A stretch of 64,000 bases of DNA from Saprospiraceae bacterium (GCA_016715105.1 JADKBO010000004.1:1-64000); one strand, 5' to 3'. Positions 1 through 9,866 are shown, counted from the stretch's first letter. Program-made: numbers and translations. Notes: a model not told the origin generated them from the sequence alone.

Positions 1-1022
1 ATAGGGACAGGATAAAAGTCACTATCACCCAGATGAGCTGCTCTGTCTGCGTAAACTCTTCTTTCAGCTTCTACAATTAAATGAATTGAATTTGTTGAAT
101 GTAAACCCATGGATTGAATATCGTATGGCTCGATCATTTTCATCAACTGCATTAAGGCAATTCCTCCACTTGAGGGTGGCGGCATAGAAACAATTTCATA
201 ACCTTTATAGGTGAATGTAATAGGTGTTCTCCAAACCGCTTTATAATCCATTAAATCATTGAGTGTAATGAGACCATTACCTTTTTGCATTTCCTTGACC
301 AAAGTTTTTGCAACTTTTCCCTCATAAAAACCAGCTCTGCCTTTGTCGCGAATGGATTTAAGTGTTCCCGCCAATTCTTTCTGAATGAATAAATCTCCAA
401 CTTTCCAATTGGGATTGGTCGTAAATGCAGTTTTACGCTTATTTACCAAATCAAAAGTTTTTGCTTCTGCATTTAGCCCTTTCGCTTCTCGTTCTGTTAA
501 AATCACCCCATAACTTGCTCCATCTATTGCAGGTTGCACCAACGATTTCCAATCTTTCAACTTGCTATATTGCTCAAAAGCTTGCCACATTCCATCCACA
601 ACACCTGGTACTCCAACGGCGAGATGACCTGTTGTACTTAAGTCTGCTATCACATTGCCATCAGCATCCAAATACATGTTGGTTGTGGCCGCCATGGGTG
701 CTTTTTCTCTAAAATCTAAACACTTGACATTTCCATTCTTATCTCTATAAACCATGAAACCGCCGCCTCCTATATTGCCAGCGGCAGGATAACAAACCGC
801 CAATGCAAACTGGACCGCAATTGCAGCATCCACAGCATTGCCACCTTTTTTCAAAACATCTAAACCAACTTGGCTTGCAAAAGGGTGCGCAGTAATCACC
901 ATTGCTTTGGAAGTTTTCACATCCTTGGTTATGGGAATAGATAAAGGCTGATAACTTGATTTACAAGCTCCAAGTAATAAGACAATACTTAGGAGATAAA
1001 TTTTTAGTGTATTCATTTTCAT
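1..1022 (-). CDS. ggt: Gamma-glutamyltransferase, N-terminal part (cut by window edge)
   Basis: Reading leftward from an ATG at 1022, the translation gives the large-subunit part of a gamma-glutamyltranspeptidase, which cleaves the gamma-glutamyl bond of glutathione and related compounds. Seen: a signal peptide with a lipobox ending LLLGAC (Cys20), so it is probably a lipoprotein facing the periplasm. After it come the family blocks GGNAVDAAIAVQFALAV, GNIGGGGFMVYRDKNG, DFREKAPMAAT and MPPPSSGGIALMQLMKMIE. The gene runs off the window at base 1, so the autoprocessing/catalytic threonine and the small subunit are not visible. A second ATG two codons in is an alternative start. It is divergent from mqo. 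Confidence 0.93.
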   Translation of the reverse strand, partial: MKMNTLKIYLLSIVLLLGACKSSYQPLSIPITKDVKTSKAMVITAHPFASQVGLDVLKKGGNAVDAAIAVQFALAVCYPAAGNIGGGGFMVYRDKNGNVKCLDFREKAPMAATTNMYLDADGNVIADLSTTGHLAVGVPGVVDGMWQAFEQYSKLKDWKSLVQPAIDGASYGVILTEREAKGLNAEAKTFDLVNKRKTAFTTNPNWKVGDLFIQKELAGTLKSIRDKGRAGFYEGKVAKTLVKEMQKGNGLITLNDLMDYKAVWRTPITFTYKGYEIVSMPPPSSGGIALMQLMKMIEPYDIQSMGLHSTNSIHLIVEAERRVYADRAAHLGDSDFYPVP

Positions 1023-1191
1023 TGCTGCATCATTTGGTTGTTGGTATTGCACATCACAAGGCTTAAATATAAATCCAATATTTTACCTCGATCACATTTC
1101 TATCGCTTTTTGTTGAGCAAGATCAAAAATTTGGTTTTATAAAATAATATCCATTTTTTCATAAAATAAGGGCATAGCTTATCTTTAGGTC

Positions 1192-2686
1192 ATGTATTTT
1201 GAAAAAGGTAAACAGGAAATTGCGCTGATAGGCGCTGGAATCATGAGCGCTACCCTTGGAGTTATTTTGAAAGAAGTAATGCCAGATTGTAAAATCTCCA
1301 TTTACGAGCGGCTCAATCAGAGCGGCGCCGAAAGCTCTGATGCTTGGAATAATGCTGGTACTGGGCATTCTGCTTTTTGCGAACTCAATTATACACCAGA
1401 ATCTTCAGGACCTATTGACATTTCCAAAGCAATAGAAATAGCAGAACAATTTGAAGTCTCCAAGCAGTTTTGGGCTTACTTGCTGGAAATCAGTTGTGTT
1501 GAAGAAGGAAAATCCTTTATTGATGGTATAAGGCACATGAGCTTTGTGACAGGAGACAGCAATGTTGACTTTTTGTTAAAGCGATATAATGCCATGCACA
1601 AAGAAGCGCTTTTTGATCAAATGGTTTTCACCAAAGATCATCAAATGATCAAAGAATGGTTGCCTTTGATGATGGAAGGTCGCTCTAAAGATGAAAAAGT
1701 AGCATGTACATCCATTCCGATTGGAACCGATGTGAATTTTGGGTCATTGACGAGATCAATGATAAATTATCTTTCAAAACTAGATGGGGTGGAAGTTTTT
1801 ATGGCTCACCAAGTCAATGATCTCACAAAAATGAAAGATGGTAAATGGATGATTGAGGTAAAAAATCTCAAAGATAAAAGTGAACGCATTGATTTTTGTG
1901 ATTTTGTTTTTATAGGAGCAGGTGGTGGTTCACTTTCTATTAGAGAAGTCTGATATCCCAGAAGCTGAAGGTTATGGAGGATTTCCGGTAGGTGGCCAAT
2001 GGCTGAGGTGCATCAATGAAGATGTCATTGCGCGACATGATGCTAAAGTTTATGGAAAGGCAGCAGTTGGTTCACCACCAATGTCAGTTCCTCATTTAGA
2101 CACCAGATCCATAGATGGGAAACAAGCTTTGTTGTTTGGTCCATATGCTGGTTTCTCTACGAAGTTCCTCAAAAATGGATCATATGCTGATTTGTTTTTA
2201 TCAATTGAAACTCACAATGTTTGGCCTTTGCTTTCTGCTGGAATCAAAAATGTTCCACTTACCAAATATCTCATCGAACAAGTATTCTTAAGTGAAGAAG
2301 AAAGGTTTGCAGAGCTTCTCAAGTTTTATCCTGAAGCTCAAATAAAAGATTGGGAAACCGTTCAAGCTGGCCAACGTGTGCAGATCATAAAAAAGGATAA
2401 AGAAGAAGGCGGTGTACTAAAATTTGGAACCGAAATTGTCAGCGATCAGTTTGGATCAATTGCCGCATTATTAGGTGCTTCACCAGGTGCGTCGACTTCA
2501 GTATCGATTATGTTGAATTTATTGCAGAAATGTTTTCCAGAAAATTGGGAGTCACGGTTTTGGCAAGATAAATTGAAAAAAATGGTACCTTCTTTAAATG
2601 TGAAATTGAATGGTCAGCCAGAAATGCTTCAGACAATCAGAGAAATGACGAGCAGAAAATTGGGCTTAGGTTTCAGCGACGAGTGA
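1192..2686 (+). pseudogene. mqo: Malate:quinone oxidoreductase, frameshifted
   Basis: Two overlapping frames together encode one full-length Mqo of about 500 residues, the FAD enzyme that oxidises malate to oxaloacetate and passes electrons to the quinone pool at the membrane. The first frame (1192-1953) has the FAD-binding IALIGAGIMSATLG near residue 8 and ends in FVFIGAGGGSLS. The second (in frame from about 1940) continues LLEKSDIPEAEGYGGFPVGGQW without any missing family block. The break lies near 1930-1943. Two lost bases would restore the usual double leucine after GGGSLS; one inserted base would also restore the frame. The protein on both sides is well conserved, so the damage is very recent or a sequence error. 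Confidence 0.9.
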
Positions 2687-2688
2687 GG

Positions 2689-2793
2689 AGCTATCAGCTT
2701 TCAATGGTCAGCTGTCAGCTTCTTGTGGAAATCGGAGATTGGAGATCGCAGGTCGGAAATTTCAGAAAGAGGACATTGGAAGGATAAAATGGT
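2689..2793. repeat. Direct repeat, copy A
   Basis: About 100 bases starting 2 bases after the mqo stop. It has cagctgtcagctt, then tcggagattggagatcgcagg, then tcggaaatttcagaaagagg and aaggataaaatggt. The same order recurs at 2907-3008 with an added or lost block of about 8 bases (agattgg duplicated in copy B). No open frame. Between the copies (2794-2906) lies unique sequence with a run of nine C at 2842-2850. Confidence 0.85.
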
Positions 2794-2906
2794 GTAATCA
2801 TGAGCTTCTACCATTTTGCAGCCAGCACCACACGAGCTGCGCCCCCCCCCATGCATCCTCCGTGTCAATTTGGCCCCGCAGTTGTTGTTAAAGGGGCCTA
2901 AGGTGA

Positions 2907-3008
2907 GCCATCAGCTGTCAGTTGTCAGCTCTTCGGAAATCAGAGATTGGAGATTGGAGATCGCAGGTCGGAAATTTCAGAAAGAGGACATGTGAAGGAT
3001 AAAATGGT
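2907..3008. repeat. Direct repeat, copy B
   Basis: Second copy of the 2689-2793 sequence, in the same orientation. It differs mainly by a duplicated ggagatt block and a few substitutions. It abuts the first unit of the 133-bp tandem array that begins at 3011. Confidence 0.85.
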
Positions 3009-3010
3009 CT

Positions 3011-3433
3011 CCCTTCTTCTGCAAGGGATTGAACACTTATTGAAATCTATTGGCCGCATTTATCTAATATCTGTGAAGACGCAAAATTTTGCGTCTCTAC
3101 CATTGTTTCATTAAAACCATTGACATAATTGAACTCCCACGTGTCCCTGTTTCTGCAGGGATTGAACTCTTATTGAAATCTATAGGCCACATGGATCTAA
3201 TATCTGCGAAGACGCAAAATTTTGCGTCTCTACAATTGTTTCATTAAAACAATTGACATAATTGAACTCCCACGTGTCCCTTCTTCTGCAAGGGATTGAA
3301 CTCATTGAAATCTATTGGCCGCATGGATCTAATATCTGCGAAGACGCAAAATTTTGCGTATCTACAATTGTTTCATTAAAACCATTGACATAGTTGAACT
3401 CCCACGTGTCCCTGCTTCTGCAAGGGATTGAAT
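3011..3433. repeat. Structured tandem repeat, about 133-bp unit, three units plus partial fourth
   Basis: Units begin at 3011, 3145, 3278 and 3410 (periods 134, 133, 132). Each unit carries two dyads. The first is a small hairpin, CCCTT-N7-AAGGG or CCCTG-N6-CAGGG. The second is an 18-bp palindrome GACGCAAAATTTTGCGTC at 3078-3095 and 3211-3228; the third copy at 3343-3360 ends in A and so loses one pair. The rest of the unit (gttgaactcccacgtgtccc, catggatctaatatctg, ttgtttcattaaaac) is also well kept. No frame is open across it. A diverged pair of the CCCT hairpin and its flank is found again at 41481-41567. Spacing and structure do not fit CRISPR. Confidence 0.93.
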
Positions 3434-3529
3434 TTCAAATTGTTGGTAAGGTCATCTATAATATCATAAAAATTTTGTTAAAAATGAAATAATCATGCAC
3501 TGAGTTAAACTTTATTCTGACATTTGCGT

Positions 3530-3549
3530 TAACCAACTGGTTAGTTAAT
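3530..3549. promoter_or_regulatory. Candidate TetR operator upstream of efflux operon
   Basis: The sequence ttaaccaactggttagttaa is an imperfect palindrome (taaccaactggtta, with arms taacca and tggtta separated by two bases). It lies 20-39 bases before the TetR start codon. TetR-family repressors commonly bind such dyads in their own promoter. That this one does so is inference from position and symmetry. Confidence 0.55.
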
Positions 3550-3568
3550 AAATTATTTAACATCAAAT

Positions 3569-4190
3569 ATGGAGAAAGATAAACTGAGTACTGAATCTAT
3601 CATCAAGCAAGCAGCCATGGAGGTATTTCTGAAAGATGGATTTGACGGTGCCAGAATGCAGAAAATTGCAGATTTGGCCGGTGTCAATAAAGCAATGTTG
3701 CATTATTATTTTTCAAGCAAAGACGTCATGTTTGAAAAAATATTTGCTGAGGCCATGTCTGACTTGGTTCCTCACATTGAAAAAATAATGAACATGGACA
3801 TACCCTTGATTGAAAAACTAAAGGCATTTGTACGCATTACATGTAAAACAACAAATCGAAAATCCAAAACTCGCAGCCTTTTGCTTTAATGAAATGGGCA
3901 AGAATCCCGAACGTGTTTTATCACAAATGGAGGCATTAGAGCCTATGCAAAGAACCCTTAAATTATTTTTTGCACAATATGAAAATGAAGTGAAAGCTGG
4001 AAATTTGGTAGAGTATTCACCAATGCATCTTTTCACATTCATCCAAGGATTGATAGACTACTACTTCATCTCAAAGCCATTTTTTGAATCTTACTTATGT
4101 CCCAACCATGCTGATTTGAGTATTGATTTTGAAAAAAACCTTCCAGAACAAATCTGTAAGTTTTTAGAGAATGCATTAACAAAAAAATAA
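3569..4190 (+). pseudogene. TetR-family repressor of the efflux operon, frameshifted
   Basis: The first frame (3569-3889) encodes an N-terminal TetR helix-turn-helix: IADLAGVNKAMLHYYFSSKD at about residues 33-52. The ligand domain continues in another frame (YALHVKQQIENPKLAAFCFNE onward, to 4190). Joining at about 3826-3830 gives one protein of about 205 residues, normal for the family. One inserted or two deleted bases explain the break. The gene sits 20 bp upstream of the TolC-like gene in the same direction, so it is probably the local regulator. If the break is real, the repressor is lost and the pump could be constitutive. Overlap of its promoter with its operator is not resolvable, but ttaaccaactggttagttaa at 3530-3549 is a dyad just upstream. 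Confidence 0.87.
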
Positions 4191-4209
4191 AACAGCTAAT
4201 AATATTCAT

Positions 4210-5547
4210 ATGAAACAAAGAGTAACCATACTTTTGCTTTTGTTTACCATTATTAAACTTTCAGGTCAAGGGGAGCAGATTGAGCTTTCTTTGGATGAAG
4301 CGGTAAAAAAGGCAATCATCGCCAGTCCTGATGTAAGAAAGCTTGCATTAGCAGACCAAAAAAATGACTATGAACTAAAATCTTTTCGATCAGCCTTTTT
4401 ACCCCAAGTTTCCGGACAATTGCAATTGAACTTTAACCCAGTTTTGCCTACTCAAAGGATTCCAGACTTTTTAGGTGGAGATCTTACCAAAACAATTCCT
4501 GTGCAGTTTGGTACTTTCCAAAGTCATCAGGCTACAGTTTCTGTCAATCAAGTGATTTATTCAAAGGCTTTGCAAACTGGTAGCGATGTTTTGAAAAAAA
4601 CTTTTGAGCTCAATTCCATCAATCAGCAAATGAAAAATGAGGAGTTGACCAATAGTATAGCAAAATTGTATTTCCAGACACAAGGTTTGCAATTTCAAAT
4701 CAAAAACGTCCAAGCAAATATTGATAACCTTCAGAAACTTGTAGAAGTCAGTAAAGCAAGGCAAGAAGTAGGATTGGGTTTAGGAATCGATACAGATAGA
4801 ATCCAAATCAACCTCAATAATTTGAAATCCCAGATAGAAATATTGAAGTCGCAAGAGCAGTCCCTGATGGACATCATCAATATTCTCACAGGACAAAAGA
4901 AAGGAACCAAATTAACGCTTACAACTACCGATTTAGAGGAATATGATGGTGCGTCGGCCTATTTGGACGCTGACCGAGTGAAAAACCGCACATTAGATTT
5001 ATTAGATAAACAAAAAGAGGTTTTATCTGCCCAAATAAATTCCAATTTGGCTCAGAATGGTCCAACACTAGCAGCATTTGCTCAGATGGGAGGTCAAATA
5101 CAAGGAAACAAACTGGATATTTTTATCAAAAAAGATAATTATGCCTTTTTTGGTGGTTTTGGTTTACAACTCAATGTGCCTATATATAATGGCAAGAAAT
5201 ATCAAAATAAGGTCAAATCGATTGAATTAGAGATGATGCAAATCGATGAGGATAAAAATTTATTGAAGCAAGGTTTAGAGCAACAGTACGTCAACGCATT
5301 TCAAACTTTGTATTCCAATAAACAACAAAAAAATAGCCAAGATGAGAATGTAGCACTAGCACAAAGAACCTATGCTATAACACAAGATCGATACAATCAG
5401 GGAGTAGCTCCACTCACAGATCTTATGGATGCCCAAAAGTCTTTGATTGAAGCCCAAAATATGGCTTTGCTGACCGACTTGCAAATTAAATTAGCCCAAA
5501 TAGATTTACTCAACATTGAAGGAAATATTCAAGAAATAATTAGATAA
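4210..5547 (+). CDS. TolC-family outer membrane efflux protein
   Basis: 445 residues, the usual length for this family. It has a signal peptide at residues 1-20 (hydrophobic ILLLLFTIIKLSG). Two similar halves rich in coiled-coil heptads follow, typical of the trimeric outer-membrane channel that spans the periplasm. Recognisable blocks are ELSLDEAVKKAIIASPDVRK near the N-terminus and YNQGVAPLTDLMDAQKSLIEA in the second half. It is the first intact gene of the RND operon, 18 bp before the adaptor gene. The start ATG follows the TetR stop by 20 bp. The exported substrate cannot be told from the sequence. Confidence 0.92.
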   Translation: MKQRVTILLLLFTIIKLSGQGEQIELSLDEAVKKAIIASPDVRKLALADQKNDYELKSFRSAFLPQVSGQLQLNFNPVLPTQRIPDFLGGDLTKTIPVQFGTFQSHQATVSVNQVIYSKALQTGSDVLKKTFELNSINQQMKNEELTNSIAKLYFQTQGLQFQIKNVQANIDNLQKLVEVSKARQEVGLGLGIDTDRIQINLNNLKSQIEILKSQEQSLMDIINILTGQKKGTKLTLTTTDLEEYDGASAYLDADRVKNRTLDLLDKQKEVLSAQINSNLAQNGPTLAAFAQMGGQIQGNKLDIFIKKDNYAFFGGFGLQLNVPIYNGKKYQNKVKSIELEMMQIDEDKNLLKQGLEQQYVNAFQTLYSNKQQKNSQDENVALAQRTYAITQDRYNQGVAPLTDLMDAQKSLIEAQNMALLTDLQIKLAQIDLLNIEGNIQEIIR

Positions 5548-5565
5548 TACAACACATCAAATACA

Positions 5566-6660
5566 ATGAATAAGCGAAAAGTTATCACGTTAATCGTAGC
5601 AATAGTTATATTAGGAACGCTGGCAGCCATCATCAGTTCCAAGTTGAAGGCCAATAAAAAAGTCCTCAATGAAAATGCTGCAATTTCTCAAATAGTGAAT
5701 GATGCCATTCCGGTTACAGCAGAAGTGGTTGAAGAAATGGAATTCAAAAACAGTTTTGCTGGAGATGGTAGTTTTGCACCCACGCAAAGAATTTCTGTTG
5801 CTTCAGATGCTCAAGGAAAAATTACCAAACTCAACGTCAATGATGGGACTTTTGTCTCTAAAGGTGCTGTTTTAGCAATTTTGGATCATACACTTTTAAG
5901 TAATCAATCCAGTTCTATTGAAGTAAACATTGCAAAATCTACCAAAGATTTGCAGAGATTGAAAACATTGCTCCAATCGGGTGGTGCGACTCAGTCCCAA
6001 ATAGATGAAATTGAAACCGGCATCAAACAATATGAGATCCAATTGTCTAGCATCAAAAAGCAGATTTCTGATGCATATTTGAAAGCGCCCATTAGTGGAA
6101 CGGTAGTAAACAAAAAAATTGAACATGGCATGTATGTTTCTGTTGGAATGCCAATTTTGGATATTGTGAATATTTCTACTTTGGATTTCCAAACGTACTT
6201 AACTGAAAGTCAGGTATTTAAAACAAAACTTGGCCAATCAGTAAGATTATCGACCAACGTTTACCCGGGAGTTGATTTTAATGGAAATGTAAAGTTCATA
6301 GATGTTGCTGCAAGTCCCACCAAAACCTACTTGGTAGAAATAGCTGTGCCAAATTCCAACGCACATCCTTTGAAAGCAGGTTTGGACGGTAAAGCTTATT
6401 TTGAAGGTAGTGGCTCCTCAAAATCTCCCGCAGTATCAAGATCCGCAATTGTGGGATCATTTGATGAGGCCCAAGTGTACATCATCAAAGACTCCATTGT
6501 TTCTTTAATTCCAGTTGATATTGGATTATCAACCAATGATAAAGTGCAAATAACGGGTGGGTTGCAAGTTGGAGATAGAGTAGTGACATCAGGACAAATC
6601 AACCTGAAAGAAGGTACCAAAATTTCTGTTTCAAACACGATTGCAGCTGCAAATCAATAA
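5566..6660 (+). CDS. RND efflux periplasmic adaptor (membrane fusion protein)
   Basis: 364 residues. An N-terminal membrane anchor (residues 6-24, ITLIVAIVILGTLAAIISS) is followed by the first lipoyl half around GKITKLNVNDGTFVSKGAVL. A coiled-coil hairpin at about residues 115-165 precedes the second lipoyl half (APISGTVVNKKIEHGMYVS), then beta-barrel and membrane-proximal domains. It bridges the inner-membrane pump and the TolC-like channel encoded on either side. Spacing to the pump gene is 21 bp. This matches the HlyD/AcrA superfamily. No lipobox is seen, so it is probably anchored by its transmembrane helix. Confidence 0.92.
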   Translation: MNKRKVITLIVAIVILGTLAAIISSKLKANKKVLNENAAISQIVNDAIPVTAEVVEEMEFKNSFAGDGSFAPTQRISVASDAQGKITKLNVNDGTFVSKGAVLAILDHTLLSNQSSSIEVNIAKSTKDLQRLKTLLQSGGATQSQIDEIETGIKQYEIQLSSIKKQISDAYLKAPISGTVVNKKIEHGMYVSVGMPILDIVNISTLDFQTYLTESQVFKTKLGQSVRLSTNVYPGVDFNGNVKFIDVAASPTKTYLVEIAVPNSNAHPLKAGLDGKAYFEGSGSSKSPAVSRSAIVGSFDEAQVYIIKDSIVSLIPVDIGLSTNDKVQITGGLQVGDRVVTSGQINLKEGTKISVSNTIAAANQ

Positions 6661-6681
6661 GAATCTTTTAAAAAGAAAAAA

Positions 6682-9600
6682 ATGACTCTAACAGAATTAT
6701 CGATAAAGAGACCATCCCTTATTGTGGTCATATTTGCCACACTTGCATTTTTGGGCGCCATTTCATATACCTTTCTGAATTATGAATTGATTCCAAAATT
6801 TACTGCTCCCATTGTTTTTGTGAGCACTGTTTATCCTGGGGCGAGCCCCACAGAAGTTGAATCTTCGGTAACAAAACAATTGGAAGATCAACTATCATCA
6901 TTGGGTGGAATCAATCTTATTCAGAGTTCTTCTGCAGAAGGTTTTAGTTCCATAGTCATTGAGTTTTCTCAAGCAACAAATATTGAAAACGCACTGGATG
7001 AAGCATCACGGAAACTGCAACAAGTTGCTCCTTTGCTACCACCTGATGCAAAAGCACCCGTGATTTCTAAGTTTTCAACAGATGAATTTCCAGTGCTTAA
7101 TATTGGGGTTACATCAAATACAAAACCGACGGAGTTTTATGATTTGATCAAAAATAGGGTGCAACCCGTGTTGACTCAAGTGCCAGGTGTTGGTCAAGTT
7201 GCCATTGTAGGTGGAGTTGAAAGAGAAATAAAGGTCAATCTGAACAGGGAAAGATTGGAGGCCTACAACTTGCCAGCCTCTTTGGTCCTTGGTAAAATCA
7301 GGGCTGCCAATTTGGATTTTCCAACAGGTAAAGTGAAAAATGATGAGAATAGTTTATTGATCAGATTGGCTGGTAAATTTACTTCTGTAGACCAGTTGTC
7401 AAACACCATCATTTCTTCCAACAATGGTCAAAATATTTACCTCAGAGATGTCGCTCAAGTCGTTGACTTATCCAAAGAACAATCCACAATAAACAGGGTA
7501 AACGGTAAAGAGTCTATTGGCCTTTTGGTTATTAAACAATCTGATGCAAATGCGGTGGCAGTTTCTGAAGACGTCAGGGCTAGAATCGTAGAACTCGAGA
7601 AAACTTTCAAAGCAGAAGGATTGAGTTTTGATGTCGCAAATGATACCAGTACTTTTACTTTGGAAGCCGTAGAAGCTGTAAATCATGACTTGGTATTGGC
7701 CATACTTTTGGTTGCCTTGGTCTGTCTGGTATTTTTACACAGTATAAGAAACGCATTGATAGTGATGATAGCAATCCCAACATCTTTGGTTGTTGCTTTC
7801 ATTGGAATGTACATATTTGATTTTACCCTCAATTTGATGACACTTTTGGCCATGTCATTGGTCATTGGTATTCTGGTAGATGATTCCATTGTGGTATTGG
7901 AAAATATTTATCGTCACTTGGAAATGGGCAAAAATTCCCGGCAAGCGGCGATTGATGGTCGAAATGAAATTGGGTTCACAGCTTTGAGTATAACGCTTGT
8001 GGATGTGGTCGTCTTTGTACCGATTGCTCTGACAGGCGGTTTGATTGGTAACATCATGAAACAGTTTGCCTGGGTGGTAGTCATCAGTACCTTGATGAGT
8101 TTGTTTGTTTCGTTCACCATTACACCATTACTTGCGTCCAGATTTAGTAAACTCAATCATTTTAGAAAGAATTCTTTCCAGGATTTGACTTTGGGAAGGT
8201 TTGAAAAAGGGTTGACTGCACTCACCAATTGGTATGCAGATTCATTAAAATGGTTGTTGAAAAGGTGGTATCTCGCAGTTTTTGTAGTATTTGCAGGTTG
8301 TGGAACGTTTTTCACCTCATTTGGACTTTTACAAAACGGATATGTCGGCACAGATTTTATATCTCAGAGTGATAGAGGCGAATTCATCCTCACTTTGGAA
8401 TTGCCAAAAGATGCAGCCTTGAAAGAAACAAACTTGGCAGCACTCAAGGCGGAAGAACATTTGAGGAAAAATGAAGATGTTGTTCAGCTATTTTCAAACA
8501 TTGGTAGAACTACTGGAGTTGTCCAAACATCAACCTCCAATAAAGCAGAAATCAATGTAAAATTAGTTGGAAAAGATGAAAGAGCTGGAAATTTGCCATC
8601 CGATATTTATGCTAAAAATATCCGAAATGAGTTAGAAAGAATTTTGCCAGGTGTGAAAGTTCGATATACTCCAGTGAGCTTTTTTGGTGGCGCAGATGAT
8701 GACCCGATTCAAGTGGTAGTGAGTTCTGCCAACTATGATGAGGCATTGAAATATGGAAAACAGGTCAGAGATAAATTAGCTTTAATTCCAGGTACAGCCG
8801 AAGTAAGGTTGAGTGTAGATGACGCAAATCCTGAGATAAAGGTAAATTTAGACCGAAGAAAAGTCGCTGAGCTCGGATTGGATATTGCCAGCGTTGGTCA
8901 AACTATGCAAATTGCCTTTGCTGGAAACAGTGACTTGAAATATCGTGATGGAGCGTATGAATATGATATCAATGTGCAGTTTGATGCCTTCAATAGAAAG
9001 AATATTTCAGATGTTTCTAAAATCACTTTCATCAATAATCAAGGCCAAACCATTTATTTGGAGCAGATCGCTGATATTACGCAAAGTGCTGGGCCAACTG
9101 TATTGGAAAGAAGAGATAGGGTGCCGGCAACAGTGGTGCGGTCTCAACTTTTGGGAAGGCCATTGGGAGAAATCGGTGAAGAACTCAAAACTACCGTAAC
9201 GGCCATGAATCTTCCACCAAGTGTTTCTGTATTTTATGAAGGGAATTTGAAACAACAGAGTGAAGGTTTTGAATCGTTATTGATCGCACTGGCTGCAGCA
9301 ATTTTGTTTATGTATTTGATCATGGTTGCGCTTTATGATGATTATGTTTATCCATTTGTGGTGATGTTTTCATTGCCAGTAGCGGTGGGAGGAGCATTAC
9401 TTGCATTGGCCCTGAGTATGAAAGTTTTGGATATTTTTACCATGCTTGGTTTCATCATGTTGATGGGCTTGGTAGGAAAGAACGCCATCTTATTGGTCGA
9501 TTTTGCCAATCAAGCAAAAGCCAAAGGATTGTCGACGCGTGAAGCCTTGATAGAATCCGGACGGACAAGATTGAGACCCATTTTGATGACGACAATCGCC

Positions 9601-9852
9601 ATGGTATTTGGTATGATGCCTATTGCATTGGCACAAGGAGCCGGTGCGGAGTGGAAAAATGGATTGGCTTGGGCCATCATTGGAGGATTGACTTCAAGTA
9701 TGGTTTTGACACTCATTGTGGTGCCTTGCGTTTATTTACTCGTGGATTTGATGGGTGGATACTTTGAGAAGGTGCTTAGCAACTTAGGTATACGTGTAAG
9801 AAAGAAACATGAAGAGCCAAGTTCGGAGCTGCCTGTAGAGATACAGAGTTAA
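6682..9852 (+). CDS. RND efflux transporter, inner membrane (AcrB/MexB family)
   Basis: 1056 residues, a full-length tripartite-pump permease. It starts MTLTELSIKRPSLIVVIFAT, the usual first helix. Two repeats follow, each with one helix, a large periplasmic porter/docking domain and a bundle of further helices. The proton-relay acidic pair is visible in GILVDDSIVVLENIYRH (about residues 395-410). The matching second-half block is GLVGKNAILLVDFANQAKAKG. FLGAISYTFLNYELIPKFTA and the YPGASPTEVE block also match the family. It is last in the operon, with a terminator 15 bp past the stop. The substrate is unknown; hydrophobic/amphiphilic efflux (HAE) type fits better than the heavy-metal type. 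Confidence 0.95.
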   Translation: MTLTELSIKRPSLIVVIFATLAFLGAISYTFLNYELIPKFTAPIVFVSTVYPGASPTEVESSVTKQLEDQLSSLGGINLIQSSSAEGFSSIVIEFSQATNIENALDEASRKLQQVAPLLPPDAKAPVISKFSTDEFPVLNIGVTSNTKPTEFYDLIKNRVQPVLTQVPGVGQVAIVGGVEREIKVNLNRERLEAYNLPASLVLGKIRAANLDFPTGKVKNDENSLLIRLAGKFTSVDQLSNTIISSNNGQNIYLRDVAQVVDLSKEQSTINRVNGKESIGLLVIKQSDANAVAVSEDVRARIVELEKTFKAEGLSFDVANDTSTFTLEAVEAVNHDLVLAILLVALVCLVFLHSIRNALIVMIAIPTSLVVAFIGMYIFDFTLNLMTLLAMSLVIGILVDDSIVVLENIYRHLEMGKNSRQAAIDGRNEIGFTALSITLVDVVVFVPIALTGGLIGNIMKQFAWVVVISTLMSLFVSFTITPLLASRFSKLNHFRKNSFQDLTLGRFEKGLTALTNWYADSLKWLLKRWYLAVFVVFAGCGTFFTSFGLLQNGYVGTDFISQSDRGEFILTLELPKDAALKETNLAALKAEEHLRKNEDVVQLFSNIGRTTGVVQTSTSNKAEINVKLVGKDERAGNLPSDIYAKNIRNELERILPGVKVRYTPVSFFGGADDDPIQVVVSSANYDEALKYGKQVRDKLALIPGTAEVRLSVDDANPEIKVNLDRRKVAELGLDIASVGQTMQIAFAGNSDLKYRDGAYEYDINVQFDAFNRKNISDVSKITFINNQGQTIYLEQIADITQSAGPTVLERRDRVPATVVRSQLLGRPLGEIGEELKTTVTAMNLPPSVSVFYEGNLKQQSEGFESLLIALAAAILFMYLIMVALYDDYVYPFVVMFSLPVAVGGALLALALSMKVLDIFTMLGFIMLMGLVGKNAILLVDFANQAKAKGLSTREALIESGRTRLRPILMTTIAMVFGMMPIALAQGAGAEWKNGLAWAIIGGLTSSMVLTLIVVPCVYLLVDLMGGYFEKVLSNLGIRVRKKHEEPSSELPVEIQS

Positions 9853-9866
9853 TTAAGAAGTAAAAT

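Noticed and set aside
425..712. Opposite-strand and alternate-frame ORFs inside clear genes (for example 425-712, 6396-6638, 13567-13872, 58868-59422)
   Set aside because: They are antisense to, or out of frame with, strongly conserved genes and have no recognisable protein features.
3011..3433. CRISPR array
   Set aside because: The period is about 133 bp and the whole unit, not just a short repeat, is conserved; there are no variable spacers of 30-40 bp and no cas genes.
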